Part shown: positions 28,945 through 37,942 of the stretch, piece after piece | Layout of the letters: each line of letters begins with the position of its first letter | Position numbering within the stretch: the first letter of the stretch is position 1 | Assembly: GCA_016790225.1 (NCBI GenBank) | Contig: JAEUOZ010000063.1 | Span: forward strand, 1-58,363 | Source of the DNA: Rubrivivax sp. | GTDB lineage: Bacteria; Pseudomonadota; Gammaproteobacteria; Burkholderiales; Burkholderiaceae | Length of the DNA: 58,363 nt | Direction of reading: 5' to 3' | Translations under genes and position numbers: made by a program | Notes under the pieces: model-generated | Told to the model about the DNA's origin: nothing | The model's database searches: none | What the model saw: the letters and a program-made list of their open reading frames with translations, nothing else

Positions 28945-29143
28945 ATTTGCGCGCCAGTTGACGAGGATCAGATCTCTAACGAAGCACCCCAATCCCCTCA
29001 GATTTAAGGGTTAATACGGGCTTAGTTCTTGCGAGAAATCGGCTGACCGCCGGTCGAAGAGGGATGACCGGCGGCCTCAGGCCTGCCGGCGCACCATCCG
29101 TGCGCGTCCGAAGGGCCTTCAACCGCTCCATCGGAGGATCACG
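28945..29143. other. Upstream region of nifA with a weak sigma-54-like element
   Basis: This 199-base gap holds GGGCTTAGTTCTTGCG at 29018-29033, where GG (29019-29020) and GC (29031-29032) have correct 10-base spacing but the -24 element lacks the CAC of TGGCAC. nifA could also be read through from fixX or from an ordinary promoter. No TGT-N10-ACA was found. Confidence 0.35.
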
Positions 29144-30925
29144 ATGCTCGCTCGCACTGGAATGGCAGAACGCTCGCACCTGGAGCTGATCACCGTCTAT
29201 GAGATCGGCCGCATTCTGGGCAGTTCTCTGGATACCACCCGCACCTTCCGACAGGCCTTGAACGTGCTCACGGCCCATCTGGAGCTGGAGCGCACCATGA
29301 TCGTGATGCCGGGGGAGGAAACCGACCCCATGCTGCGCATCCACGCGTCGGTGGGCCTCAACCGCGAGCAGGATCAGCGGGGTCACTGGAAAGTCGGCGA
29401 AGGCGTGATCGGCCGCGTCTTCGCCAGCGGCATCCCGGTGGTGGTGCCGGACATCTCGCAGTCCCAGGAATTCATCGATCGCACCGGCGCCTTTGGCGCG
29501 CAGGAAGACCGCATGATGGCCTTCATCGTCGTGCCGCTGAAGAGCGAGCGCGGCGTGCTGGGCGTGCTGGCGGCGCAGCGCGAGGTGATGGGCGGCATGC
29601 GCCTGTCCGATGATCAGCGGGTGCTCACGATGGTGGCCACGCTGCTGGCGCAGGCGGCCTGCCTGCACAACTCGGTGAAGGACGAGCACGAACGCCTGCA
29701 GCGCGAGACCTCGCGCCTGCAGAAGGCGCTGACGCCGGAGCCCAGTGGGCGCCACACGCTGGAAAACGTGATCGGCGACTCCAAGCCCATGCAGCGTGTG
29801 TTCCATGAAGTGCACCAGGCGGCGCCTTCCCGTGCCACCGTGCTGCTGCGCGGCGAAAGCGGCACCGGCAAGGAAGCCGTGGCCCGTGCGATCCACTTCC
29901 ACTCGACGCGCAAGGACGGCCCCTTCATCAAGGTCAACTGCGCGGCGCTGTCGGAGTCGCTGCTCGAAAGCGAGCTGTTCGGGCACGAAAAAGGTGCCTT
30001 CACGGGTGCTTCGGGCGAGCGCAAGGGCCGCTTCGAGCTGGCCCATGGCGGCACGCTGTTCCTGGACGAGATCGGCGACATCTCTCCGGCCTTCCAGGCC
30101 AAGCTGCTGCGTGTGCTGCAGGAACGTGAATTCGAGCGCGTGGGTGGAAGCCGCGCTGTCAAAGTGGATGTGCGGCTGGTCTGCGCGACGAACAGAGACC
30201 TGGAAAAGATGGTCTCGCGCGGTGAATATCGCGCCGACCTCTACTACCGCATCAACGTGGTGGCGATCTATCTGCCGCCGCTGCGCGAGCGCCGGGCGGA
30301 CATTCCGCTGCTGGTCGAACACTTCATGGCGCGCTTCAACAAGGAAAATCGCCGCAAGCTGCAGGTGGCGCCGGATGCGATGAAGGTGCTGTCCAGCTGC
30401 TACTGGCCCGGCAATGTGCGCGAACTGGAAAACTGCATCGAGCGCACGGCCACGATGGTGCGCGGTGACGTGATCCGTGATCTGGCCTTCCCCTGCCGCC
30501 AGAACCGCTGCCTCACGCAGACCCTTCATTTTGTGGAGAAGGCCGACGCCGTCTCTGCGGTCGAAGGTGGACGCCAGGCTTCGCCCTCGCGGCCGGTGGT
30601 GCCCATCAAGCCGGCGGAGTCATCCTGCGGATCGGGTTCCTGCAATGACGGCTATGGCGATACCGATGACGGTGAGCAGGATTTCGACGAAGAGCTGATG
30701 GACGGTGACGACGGTGTCACCCGCATCGGACCGACCGCACGCTTGCCGGCCAGCCCCTCCAAGGCCCAGGGCGATGAGCCGCCGGGCGGCGAGCGCGAGC
30801 GCCTGATCTGGGCGATGGAGCAGTGCGGCTGGGTGCAGGCCAAGGCCGCGCGCCTGTTGAAGGTCACGCCCCGGCAGCTGGGCTATGCGCTGCAGAAGCA
30901 CCGCATCGAGGTGCGCAAGTTCTGA
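29144..30925 (+). CDS. nifA: Nif-specific sigma-54 activator NifA (oxygen-sensitive class)
   Basis: This 593-residue enhancer-binding protein activates sigma-54 promoters. An N-terminal GAF domain spans about residues 25-172. The AAA+ domain has Walker A GESGTGKE at 237-244, the sigma-54 contact loop GAFTGA at 284-289 and Walker B LFLDEIGD near 305. Cys419, Cys431, Cys451 and Cys456 give exactly CX11-CX19-CX4-C, the motif of NifA proteins that sense oxygen or redox directly and do not need NifL. An acidic linker ([19 protein letters not shown]) leads to a C-terminal Fis-type helix-turn-helix ([19 protein letters not shown]). GGAGG precedes the ATG. Confidence 0.97.
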   Translation: MLARTGMAERSHLELITVYEIGRILGSSLDTTRTFRQALNVLTAHLELERTMIVMPGEETDPMLRIHASVGLNREQDQRGHWKVGEGVIGRVFASGIPVVVPDISQSQEFIDRTGAFGAQEDRMMAFIVVPLKSERGVLGVLAAQREVMGGMRLSDDQRVLTMVATLLAQAACLHNSVKDEHERLQRETSRLQKALTPEPSGRHTLENVIGDSKPMQRVFHEVHQAAPSRATVLLRGESGTGKEAVARAIHFHSTRKDGPFIKVNCAALSESLLESELFGHEKGAFTGASGERKGRFELAHGGTLFLDEIGDISPAFQAKLLRVLQEREFERVGGSRAVKVDVRLVCATNRDLEKMVSRGEYRADLYYRINVVAIYLPPLRERRADIPLLVEHFMARFNKENRRKLQVAPDAMKVLSSCYWPGNVRELENCIERTATMVRGDVIRDLAFPCRQNRCLTQTLHFVEKADAVSAVEGGRQASPSRPVVPIKPAESSCGSGSCNDGYGDTDDGEQDFDEELMDGDDGVTRIGPTARLPASPSKAQGDEPPGGERERLIWAMEQCGWVQAKAARLLKVTPRQLGYALQKHRIEVRKF

Positions 30926-30940
30926 TCGGCAGCCGGTGCA

Positions 30941-30958
30941 AGGAGCGGCCGTGCTCCT
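30941..30958. terminator. Short hairpin after nifA
   Basis: AGGAGC (30941-30946) and GCTCCT (30953-30958) can pair around six bases, 16 bases after the nifA stop and 24 before the end of the convergent hydrolase gene. No T tract follows, so the terminator role is weak. Confidence 0.35.
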
Positions 30959-30981
30959 CGCCCGGTGAGATGCTCAGGTAT

Positions 30982-33210
30982 TCAGTTGGGCACCACGAGA
31001 ACGCTGCTGCCCGTGAAGCTCATGCGGTCACCCGCGGCCGGGCTGGCCACGAAGTTGGGCACCTGCGCTGCGGTCAGGGCTGGGGCGGCGCCGGGCAGGC
31101 CACCGCGTGGGGTGGTGCGCACCACCTGGCTGGGCGGCAGCGCGGCGCCGCTGCGCAGATGCGACAGCATCGCGTCCATCGCGCGATTGAAGTACGGATG
31201 CAGAGGCACGAAGCGCGTGTCAAAGCCCGAGAAGGGCAGGAAGGTGTCGAAGTGCTGCGCATTCGTCACCTCGATGTAGCTCAGCTTGCTGGCGGCGCCT
31301 TCGACGCTGCGGTTGTATGCGGTGTAAGCGCGTGACGAGTGGTTCACCGGCACCAGGGCATCGCTGCGGCCGGAGACGATCAGCGTGGGCTTGCCGCGCA
31401 GATTGCCGTTCAGCAGCACCTCGTTCATGCCGTTGCGCACCGCCTGGCTTTGCGCGGCCGTGGGCGTGCTGCTCGCGGTGAGATCCAGGCCCGTGACTGG
31501 ATCCTTGCCGGTGACCAGCGCGCGCTGGCACAACGCGGCGTCCAGCGCAAAGTCTGCCGTGTTGCTGACGGGCGATACGGCAAAGGCCCAGGAGCGCGCG
31601 CCGCCCATCGCGTTGTCGAACACGGGCGTGGCCGGCGAGCCGTTGGCCGTGCCGTTGCCCACCGCGAAGGCCGTGGCCTTGGCGATGGCGCCGACAGCCA
31701 CCACTGCGCCGGTGGCGTCCACGGGCGCCACGCTCATGCCGCAGAGGTTGTCCGTCACCGGAAAGCGGCCGTAGGCCGTGGTGTACATGGTGGCGATGAT
31801 CGGCGCATTGCCCAGGCCGAAGTGGGCGTTGTGCATCGTGTCCAGCTCGGCCGAGAAGCCGTACATGCGCAAACGGTTGAGCGCATCGGTGGCCTGATCC
31901 GCCAGCGTGGCGCCGGTGACCAGGCCCCGGCCGGCCAGCGCCGCGCAGCGGTTGGCGCCACGCGCATTCATGCCCAGCAGCGTCATGTAGTTGTAGATCG
32001 AGAACTCGGCCAGCGTGGCGGCCGGGGCCAGGGCGGCGCAGGGCTGGTAGAGGTTGGCAAAGCTGAAGTAGTCGATGAGCGGCTTGCCGATGGTGGGCAC
32101 CGCCGTGCCGCCGAACTGGACACCGTAGCCCGTGGCGTCCTTGGGCTGGGCGCTGGGCTCGGTGGTCACCACGCCGTCGATCAGGCCTTCGGTGTCCTGC
32201 TCGGCTGCGCGCAGCACGGCTGCGCCGCCGTTGGATACCGAGCCGGCGATCACCAGCGTGTTGGCGGCCGTGAAGCGCACGCCCTTGTCGCTGGTGCCGC
32301 CGACGCTGGGCGCGTATTCCTGGTTCAGCGCGTACAGCGCATAGCGGATGGAGGCCAGCGTATCGGTGCCCCAGTCCCTCTCGGGGTTCTGCTGCGAGTG
32401 CATGTGCTTGAGCGCCAGCCGGTTGGGGAATGCGGCATTGAAGGCGCTGCGCGCGGCATCGGTGATCTCGGCGGCAAAGAAGTTCAGCGCACCCGCTGCG
32501 GTGCGTGAGGCGCGCGTGCCGTCGATCTTGCTGACGCTGTCGTCGGCCGGGTCGTACAGGCCCATGCCCTTGCCGGCATCGGTGAGTGCGACAGCGCAGC
32601 CGCGCTTGAGGCCCCATTCGGCGGCGCTGCCCATCGAGCCGTACACCCCGCGCGAGCCCGAGGAGGGCCCGGCCACGATGCACGGGTTGACCTGGTCGAA
32701 GTTGTTCGGGATCTGGATCGCGATGACCACGCGCTTGCGGCCGGTGCCGTCGTCCAGCGAGGCGAGGTATTCCTTTCCCGGGATCAGGCCCTCGCCGAGC
32801 GTGTCAGCGCCGTTGTTGTCGATGTTCGGCCCGTACAGGCGACCGTAGCCGCCGTTGGCGCTGGGGTCCAGGATCGCGCGGTAGTTCGCGTGGATGGCGT
32901 TGCGGCGCAGCTCCAGCGCGCTTGGGTTCAGCGGATCGGCATAGGCAGGCGCTGCGGCGGCGCCCAGGCCCGTGCGGCCCAGCCCGCCCGTCAGCAGATC
33001 CTGCGTCGCGGCGGTGCTGCCGCTGCCGACGGCCGTGGCGCTGTAGCGGGTGACGCTGTGCTCGGTGATCCCGGCCGGCAAGACATTGACGGGATCCAGT
33101 TCCTCTTCGAGCCAGCAGCCGGCCAGCAGCAACGGCAAGGGCAGCGTCAGCGCGATGGCGTGACGGCGCCAGGTGTCGGGATGGCGGGCGGGGCGTCCGG
33201 ATGGCGTCAT
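30982..33210 (-). CDS. 3-hydroxybutyrate oligomer hydrolase, lipoprotein
   Basis: This 742-residue protein matches the D-(-)-3-hydroxybutyrate oligomer hydrolase family, which splits short PHB oligomers to monomers. The lipobox LLAGC near residue 31 predicts a lipoprotein. VIAGSVSNGGAAVLRAAEQD holds the likely nucleophile Ser, and the C-terminal part contains RSDALVPVNHSSR and NAQHFD as probable Asp and His sites. The start at 33210 follows AGGAAGAG and gives the lipoprotein signal. It converges on nifA. A link between PHB turnover and nitrogen fixation is plausible physiology, not shown here. Confidence 0.88.
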   Translation of the reverse strand: MTPSGRPARHPDTWRRHAIALTLPLPLLLAGCWLEEELDPVNVLPAGITEHSVTRYSATAVGSGSTAATQDLLTGGLGRTGLGAAAAPAYADPLNPSALELRRNAIHANYRAILDPSANGGYGRLYGPNIDNNGADTLGEGLIPGKEYLASLDDGTGRKRVVIAIQIPNNFDQVNPCIVAGPSSGSRGVYGSMGSAAEWGLKRGCAVALTDAGKGMGLYDPADDSVSKIDGTRASRTAAGALNFFAAEITDAARSAFNAAFPNRLALKHMHSQQNPERDWGTDTLASIRYALYALNQEYAPSVGGTSDKGVRFTAANTLVIAGSVSNGGAAVLRAAEQDTEGLIDGVVTTEPSAQPKDATGYGVQFGGTAVPTIGKPLIDYFSFANLYQPCAALAPAATLAEFSIYNYMTLLGMNARGANRCAALAGRGLVTGATLADQATDALNRLRMYGFSAELDTMHNAHFGLGNAPIIATMYTTAYGRFPVTDNLCGMSVAPVDATGAVVAVGAIAKATAFAVGNGTANGSPATPVFDNAMGGARSWAFAVSPVSNTADFALDAALCQRALVTGKDPVTGLDLTASSTPTAAQSQAVRNGMNEVLLNGNLRGKPTLIVSGRSDALVPVNHSSRAYTAYNRSVEGAASKLSYIEVTNAQHFDTFLPFSGFDTRFVPLHPYFNRAMDAMLSHLRSGAALPPSQVVRTTPRGGLPGAAPALTAAQVPNFVASPAAGDRMSFTGSSVLVVPN

Positions 33211-33420
33211 GTCTCTTCCTGGTGGATGGATGGGAGCCGCTGCGCGGCGAGCCCGGCGCTTCAGTTCAGCGGATGCTGCTGCAGCGCGGCTGCGCCGTCG
33301 GCGGGCGTCGGGTGCGCCGGCGCACTGTAGAAAACCGCCGGCGTGGCGCACAGTCGTGTGATTACTGGCTGGGGCAAACCCCAGGCCGCTGGCGCGCCGC
33401 GGCGCTCGGCGCTGGCGTGA

Positions 33421-33439
33421 CGCGGCCTGCCAGGCCGCG
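33421..33439. other. GC-rich hairpin between two minus-strand genes
   Basis: CGCGGCCTG (33421-33429), one base, CAGGCCGCG (33431-33439) is an almost perfect dyad located between the GntR stop and the start of the oligomer hydrolase. It may end the GntR transcript, but no T tract is present on the minus strand. Confidence 0.35.
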
Positions 33440-33453
33440 GCGCGCGCCGCGGC

Positions 33454-34116
33454 CTAGCTCGCGCTTCGGCGCAGCCGCTGCAGCGTGAAGCCGGCGGCCT
33501 GCTCGATGTGTGCCCGGGCCAGGGCTTCCGCGCGGGCGGCGTCCGCTGAGCCGATGGCTTGCAGGATCGCCTCGTGCTGATCCCAGATGTCGCGCGGCGT
33601 TTCGTCACGCACCAGGATTTCGCCCATCACGCGCTGGGTGTGCGTCCATTGCGTGCTCATCAGCGGCGGGATCAGCGGATTGCCGCTGAGGCCGTAGATG
33701 AATTCATGAAAGCGCATGTCCGCGGCCACCATGCGCGCCACCGAGGCGGCGGCCACCGCCTTGCGGCCGGCCTCGATGAGGGCCGGACCCTGCCGCGTGG
33801 CCCGCTCGGCACTCTGCAGCGCCGCGCGGCGCGCCGCCAGGCCCTCGATCACGGCGCGCAGCTCGTACAGATGCTCCACATCCTGGGCCTCCAGCGGCGC
33901 CACCTCCAGCCCGCGGCCGGGGGCCTCGCGCAGCACGCGCTGGTTGCGCAGCAGCAGCAGCGCCTGCTGCACCGGCTGGCGCGACACACCCAGCGCGCGG
34001 GCGATCTGCTCCTGGATGATGCGATCGCCGGGCGCCAGATGACCGGCGGCGATTTCCGCCAGGATCGCGTCGCGCACCTGTTCGACAAGCTGCGGGGCAG
34101 GGGCCAGGGGTTTCAT
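33454..34116 (-). CDS. GntR-family transcriptional regulator (FadR/FCD type)
   Basis: This 220-residue regulator has an N-terminal winged helix (QVRDAILAEIAAGHLAPGDRI, then GVSRQPVQQALLLL) and a C-terminal helical FCD ligand domain. The FCD domain has the metal and ligand signature pattern DMRFHEFIYGLSGNPL and a later DQHEAILQAI with His. These usually bind an organic acid inducer. The ATG at 34116 was chosen over an upstream TTG. It faces the TPP enzyme gene across a 458-base repeat-rich spacer and probably controls it. Confidence 0.88.
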   Translation of the reverse strand: MKPLAPAPQLVEQVRDAILAEIAAGHLAPGDRIIQEQIARALGVSRQPVQQALLLLRNQRVLREAPGRGLEVAPLEAQDVEHLYELRAVIEGLAARRAALQSAERATRQGPALIEAGRKAVAAASVARMVAADMRFHEFIYGLSGNPLIPPLMSTQWTHTQRVMGEILVRDETPRDIWDQHEAILQAIGSADAARAEALARAHIEQAAGFTLQRLRRSAS

Positions 34117-34202
34117 CGAGGGTCCGGGCAAGGGCTGGGTCGCGCAGCGGTGTGGGGGTCTGGTGTCGGGGCTGCGGGCGAGGGCCGAAGTGCGAGAGGC
34201 GA

Positions 34203-34230
34203 GGGCGTCGGGCGTCGGGCGTCGGGCGTC
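34203..34230. repeat. Four tandem 7-bp repeats
   Basis: GGGCGTC is repeated four times without interruption at 34203, 34210, 34217 and 34224. It lies about 90 bases upstream of the GntR start, in non-coding sequence. Confidence 0.85.
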
Positions 34231-34313
34231 GGTAGGCAGGTCAGTGTAGACCGTTCCAGTAGACGGGATACGGAGTGTGGAATTCAGAATGCATCCGTAC
34301 CAACCCTGATGGA

Positions 34314-34329
34314 ACTCTGAATTCAGAGT
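34314..34329. promoter_or_regulatory. 16-bp perfect palindrome, possible GntR operator
   Basis: ACTCTGAATTCAGAGT is a perfect palindrome between the GntR and TPP-enzyme genes. A partial copy, GGAATTCAGA, lies at 34279-34288. GntR regulators bind short palindromes in the divergent region, so this is the best operator candidate, though it does not match a specific GntR consensus I know. Confidence 0.45.
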
Positions 34330-34340
34330 CCTAGAGTGAC

Positions 34341-34486
<146 letters not shown>

Positions 34487-34574
34487 GGCCCGCCTCCGGC
34501 TCAGCGGCTACGCGCCTGCTGCCCGGCCGCGATCCGGCGCTCAGGCCTTCCTTCAACTGCCTTGCGAGGCCCCC

Positions 34575-36308
34575 ATGACTGCTGCTGCTTCCTCGCTCAC
34601 TGTTGCCGAACACATTGCCCGCTTTCTGGTGGCGCGGGGGGTGGATCGCATCTTCGGCCTGCAGGGTGGGCACATCCAGCCGATCTGGGATCACCTGGCG
34701 CAACTGGGCGTGCGCATCATCGATGTGCGTGATGAGGGCGCAGCCGTGCACATGGCTCATGCACAGGCCCAGTTGAGCGGCGAGGTCGGTGGCCTGGGTC
34801 TGGCCGTGGCGATGGCCACTGCCGGGCCGGGCGTCACCAACTGCATCACGGCGATGGCCCATGCGCACCTGGAGCGCGTGCCGCTGCTGCTGATCGGCGG
34901 CTGCCCGCCGCGCCTGCAGGACGATCTGGGCCCGCTGCAGGGCATCGATCATGTGGCACTGCTGGCGCCGGTCACGCGGCAGGCGCGCACGCTGCGTGTC
35001 GCCGAGCAGATCGCCCGCGATCTGGACAAGGCCTGGGCGCTGGCGCTGGGCGATGGCGGCGCGCCGGGCCCGGTATATCTGGAGATCCCCACCGACGTGC
35101 TGCGCGAGACGGTGCCTCCGGCCTGCATCCTGCCCGAGCACCTGCGCGGCACGCGCCGGCCGCCGCAGCGCCCGGACGAGCTCGAGCTTGAGCGCGCGGC
35201 CGCGCTGCTGCGCACCGCGCGTCGTCCCTTGGTCATCACCGGCCGCGGGGCACGGGGCACGGGCAGCGCGGTGACGGAACTGCTGGATGCCAGCGGCGCG
35301 CTGTACCTGGACACGCAGGAAAGCCGCGGCCTGGTCAGCGGGGCTCACGCGGGCGTGGTGGGCGCCGTGCGTGCGCGGGCCATGCAGGAGGCCGACTGCG
35401 TGCTGGTGGTGGGCCGCAAGCTCGATTACCAGCTGGGCTATGGCTCGCCGGCAGTCTTTCCGCAGGCCCGGTTTCTGCGCATCGCCGACCATGCCGACGA
35501 ACTGCGCGACAACCGCCGCGGCGAAGCCGAGCTGCTGGCCGATGCCGGCCTCGCGATGCGGGCGCTGGCGCGGGCGCTGGGCTCGCCCTCGGCCAGCCTG
35601 GATCGCGACTGGACACGCGCGCTGCGCGCCGAACACGTGCGGCGCGCAGCGCGCCATGAAGAGGCCATGGCCTGCGCGGCACCCGGCCGCGATGGCCACA
35701 TGCACCCCAACCGCATCTTCGCCGCCTTGCGCCAGGTGCTGCAGCCCGATGCGATCACCATCGCCGATGGCGGTGATCTGCTGAGCTTTGCGCGCATGGG
35801 GCTGGACACGCGCCACTACCTGGACGCCGGCACCTTCGGCTGCCTGGGCGTGGGCACACCCTATGCGGTGGCGGCCTCGCTGCTCTTTCCAGGCCGCCAG
35901 GTGGTCACGGTCACGGGTGACGGCGCCTTCGGCATCAACGCGATGGAGATCGACTCCGCTGCGCGCCACGGCGCGAAGGCGGTGTTCATCGTCTCCAACA
36001 ACGCGGCCTGGAATATCGAGCGCCTGGACCAGGAGCTGAACTACGGCGGCCGGGTGGTGGGCACCACGCTCGCCTGGAGCGACTATGCGGCCATGGCGCG
36101 CGCCTTTGGCCTGCATGCCGAGCGTGTGACCGATCCGGCGCGCCTGCCCGGCGCATTGGCCGAGGCACTGGACAAGGCGCCGGCCCTGATCGACGTGGTG
36201 ACCACGCGCGACGCGCTGAGCTCCGATGCCGGCAAGGGCCTGGGCTGGGTGCCCGATCGCCAGGCACTCACCGCCTGGGACGAGGCCGAACAGGCGCGCA
36301 GGGCCTGA
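34575..36308 (+). CDS. Thiamine-pyrophosphate-dependent enzyme, acetolactate synthase-like
   Basis: This 577-residue enzyme has the three-domain TPP fold. Glu54 in [11 protein letters not shown] is the cofactor-activating glutamate. The TPP/Mg motif [11 protein letters not shown] through FIVSNN lies at about residues 450-478. The middle domain (about 195-330) is of the Rossmann-like type used by acetolactate synthase, benzoylformate decarboxylase and oxalyl-CoA decarboxylase. No reaction can be assigned. The acyl-CoA ligase 2 bases downstream suggests a carboxylic acid or CoA-thioester substrate. The gene is opposite a GntR regulator. Confidence 0.85.
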   Translation: MTAAASSLTVAEHIARFLVARGVDRIFGLQGGHIQPIWDHLAQLGVRIIDVRDEGAAVHMAHAQAQLSGEVGGLGLAVAMATAGPGVTNCITAMAHAHLERVPLLLIGGCPPRLQDDLGPLQGIDHVALLAPVTRQARTLRVAEQIARDLDKAWALALGDGGAPGPVYLEIPTDVLRETVPPACILPEHLRGTRRPPQRPDELELERAAALLRTARRPLVITGRGARGTGSAVTELLDASGALYLDTQESRGLVSGAHAGVVGAVRARAMQEADCVLVVGRKLDYQLGYGSPAVFPQARFLRIADHADELRDNRRGEAELLADAGLAMRALARALGSPSASLDRDWTRALRAEHVRRAARHEEAMACAAPGRDGHMHPNRIFAALRQVLQPDAITIADGGDLLSFARMGLDTRHYLDAGTFGCLGVGTPYAVAASLLFPGRQVVTVTGDGAFGINAMEIDSAARHGAKAVFIVSNNAAWNIERLDQELNYGGRVVGTTLAWSDYAAMARAFGLHAERVTDPARLPGALAEALDKAPALIDVVTTRDALSSDAGKGLGWVPDRQALTAWDEAEQARRA

Positions 36309-36310
36309 TC

Positions 36311-37903
36311 ATGGGCACGATGCTCACGCTGGCGGAATCCCTGGCGGCCCAGGCACGCACGCAGCCCGAGCGCGTGGCCGTGCGCGACAGCCACCGGCAG
36401 TGGACCTGGGCGCAATGGGATCAGCGCGCCTCGCGTCTGGCCCAGGCGCTGCTGGGGCTGGGTCTGCAGCCCGGGGACCGGGTGGCGCTGCTCGCCTACA
36501 ACAGCGCCGAGTGGCTGGTGTTCTATGCAGGCCTGGCGCGGGCCGGCCTGGTCGCCGTGCCGGTGAACTTCCGTCTCATGGGCCCTGAGGTGGCCTACAT
36601 CGTCCAGCACAGCGAGGCACGGGCGCTGATCGTGCAGGAGGATCTGCGTGCGCTGGTGGACGGCATCCGCGCCGAACTGCCTGGGGCGGCGGAGCACTTC
36701 ATCCACTTCGACGGCCCGCAAGCCCAGGGCGCGCTGCAGGCGCCTGCCGGCTGGCGGGCCTACGAGGCGCTGCTGGCTGCGGCCAGCCCCCGGCCGCCCG
36801 ACGTGCCGGTGGGGCCGCGGGATCTCTTTGCGCTGATGTACACCTCCGGCACCACGGGGCGGCCCAAGGGCGCGATGCGCAGCCACGAAGGCAATGCGCA
36901 GATCGCCTGGGCCACGGCCATGGCCTTCGGGCTCACGCGCGAAGACACTGGCCTGCTGGTGATGCCGCTGTGCCACGCCAATTCGCTGTACTTCGCCGTC
37001 ACCTTCGCCATGCTGGGGGCGAGCATCGTGGTGGAAGACCGCCGCCACTTCGAGCCCGAGGCGCTGCTGGAAACCCTGGCGCGCGAGCGCATCAGCTTCA
37101 CCTCGCTCGTGCCCACGCACTACATCCGCATGCTGGGCCTGCCAGAGGCGCTGAAGGCGCGCTTCGACCTGAGCCGCGTGGGCAAACTGCTCATCTCATC
37201 GGCGCCGGCGCGGCGCGAGACCAAGCTGGGCGTGATGCAGCTGTTTCCCAACGGCCGCCTGTTCGAGCTCTACGGCTCCACCGAAGCCGGCTGGGTGACG
37301 CTGCTGCGCCCGGACGAACAGATCGACCATGTCGGCTCGGTGGGCCGCGAGTGGGCCGGCTCGGGCGCCATCCGCCTGCTGGACGGCCACGGGCGCGAGG
37401 TGCCGGACGGCGAGGTCGGCGAGCTCTACTCCCGCACCGCCTATGTTTTCGACGGTTATTGGCTCGACCCGCAGAAGACGCGCGAGGCCTTCGACGGCGC
37501 CTGGTGCAGCGTGGGCGACGTGGCGCGGCGAGATGCGCAGGGCTTCATCCACCTGGTGGACCGCAAGAGCAACATGATCATCAGCGGTGGCGAGAACATC
37601 TACCCGTCCGAGGTGGAAGCCGTGCTCTCGTCCCACCCCGCCGTGCAGGATGTGGCTGTGGTCGGCGTTGCCGATGCCACCTGGGGCGAGGCCGTGCGCG
37701 CGGTGATCGTGCTGCAGGCGGCCTGGCGCGCGCCACAGCGCCTGGCCGGCGAAGTGCAGTCCCTGCTGCAGGCCTGGTGCCGCGAACGCCTGGCCGGCTT
37801 CAAGTGCCCGCGCAGCATGCTCTTCATCGAAGAAGCGCAGATGCCGCGCACGGCCACCGGCAAGATCCAGCACCGCCGCGTGCGGGAGGCCTTTGGTCGC
37901 TGA
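36311..37903 (+). CDS. AMP-forming acyl-CoA ligase
   Basis: This 530-residue ANL-superfamily ligase activates a carboxylic acid to its CoA thioester. The phosphate loop YTSGTTGRPKG is at about residues 177-187, ELYGSTEAGW near 316, and the C-terminal hinge VDRKSNMIISGGENIYPSEVE near 416. The catalytic Lys region PRTATGKIQHRR lies at the end. It is full length. It starts 2 bases after the TPP enzyme stop, so the two are cotranscribed and probably act on the same substrate. Specificity cannot be read. Confidence 0.9.
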   Translation: MGTMLTLAESLAAQARTQPERVAVRDSHRQWTWAQWDQRASRLAQALLGLGLQPGDRVALLAYNSAEWLVFYAGLARAGLVAVPVNFRLMGPEVAYIVQHSEARALIVQEDLRALVDGIRAELPGAAEHFIHFDGPQAQGALQAPAGWRAYEALLAAASPRPPDVPVGPRDLFALMYTSGTTGRPKGAMRSHEGNAQIAWATAMAFGLTREDTGLLVMPLCHANSLYFAVTFAMLGASIVVEDRRHFEPEALLETLARERISFTSLVPTHYIRMLGLPEALKARFDLSRVGKLLISSAPARRETKLGVMQLFPNGRLFELYGSTEAGWVTLLRPDEQIDHVGSVGREWAGSGAIRLLDGHGREVPDGEVGELYSRTAYVFDGYWLDPQKTREAFDGAWCSVGDVARRDAQGFIHLVDRKSNMIISGGENIYPSEVEAVLSSHPAVQDVAVVGVADATWGEAVRAVIVLQAAWRAPQRLAGEVQSLLQAWCRERLAGFKCPRSMLFIEEAQMPRTATGKIQHRRVREAFGR

Positions 37904-37942
37904 AGGGGGCGCACGCCGGGCGCGCTGGCGGCCTGTATCGCG

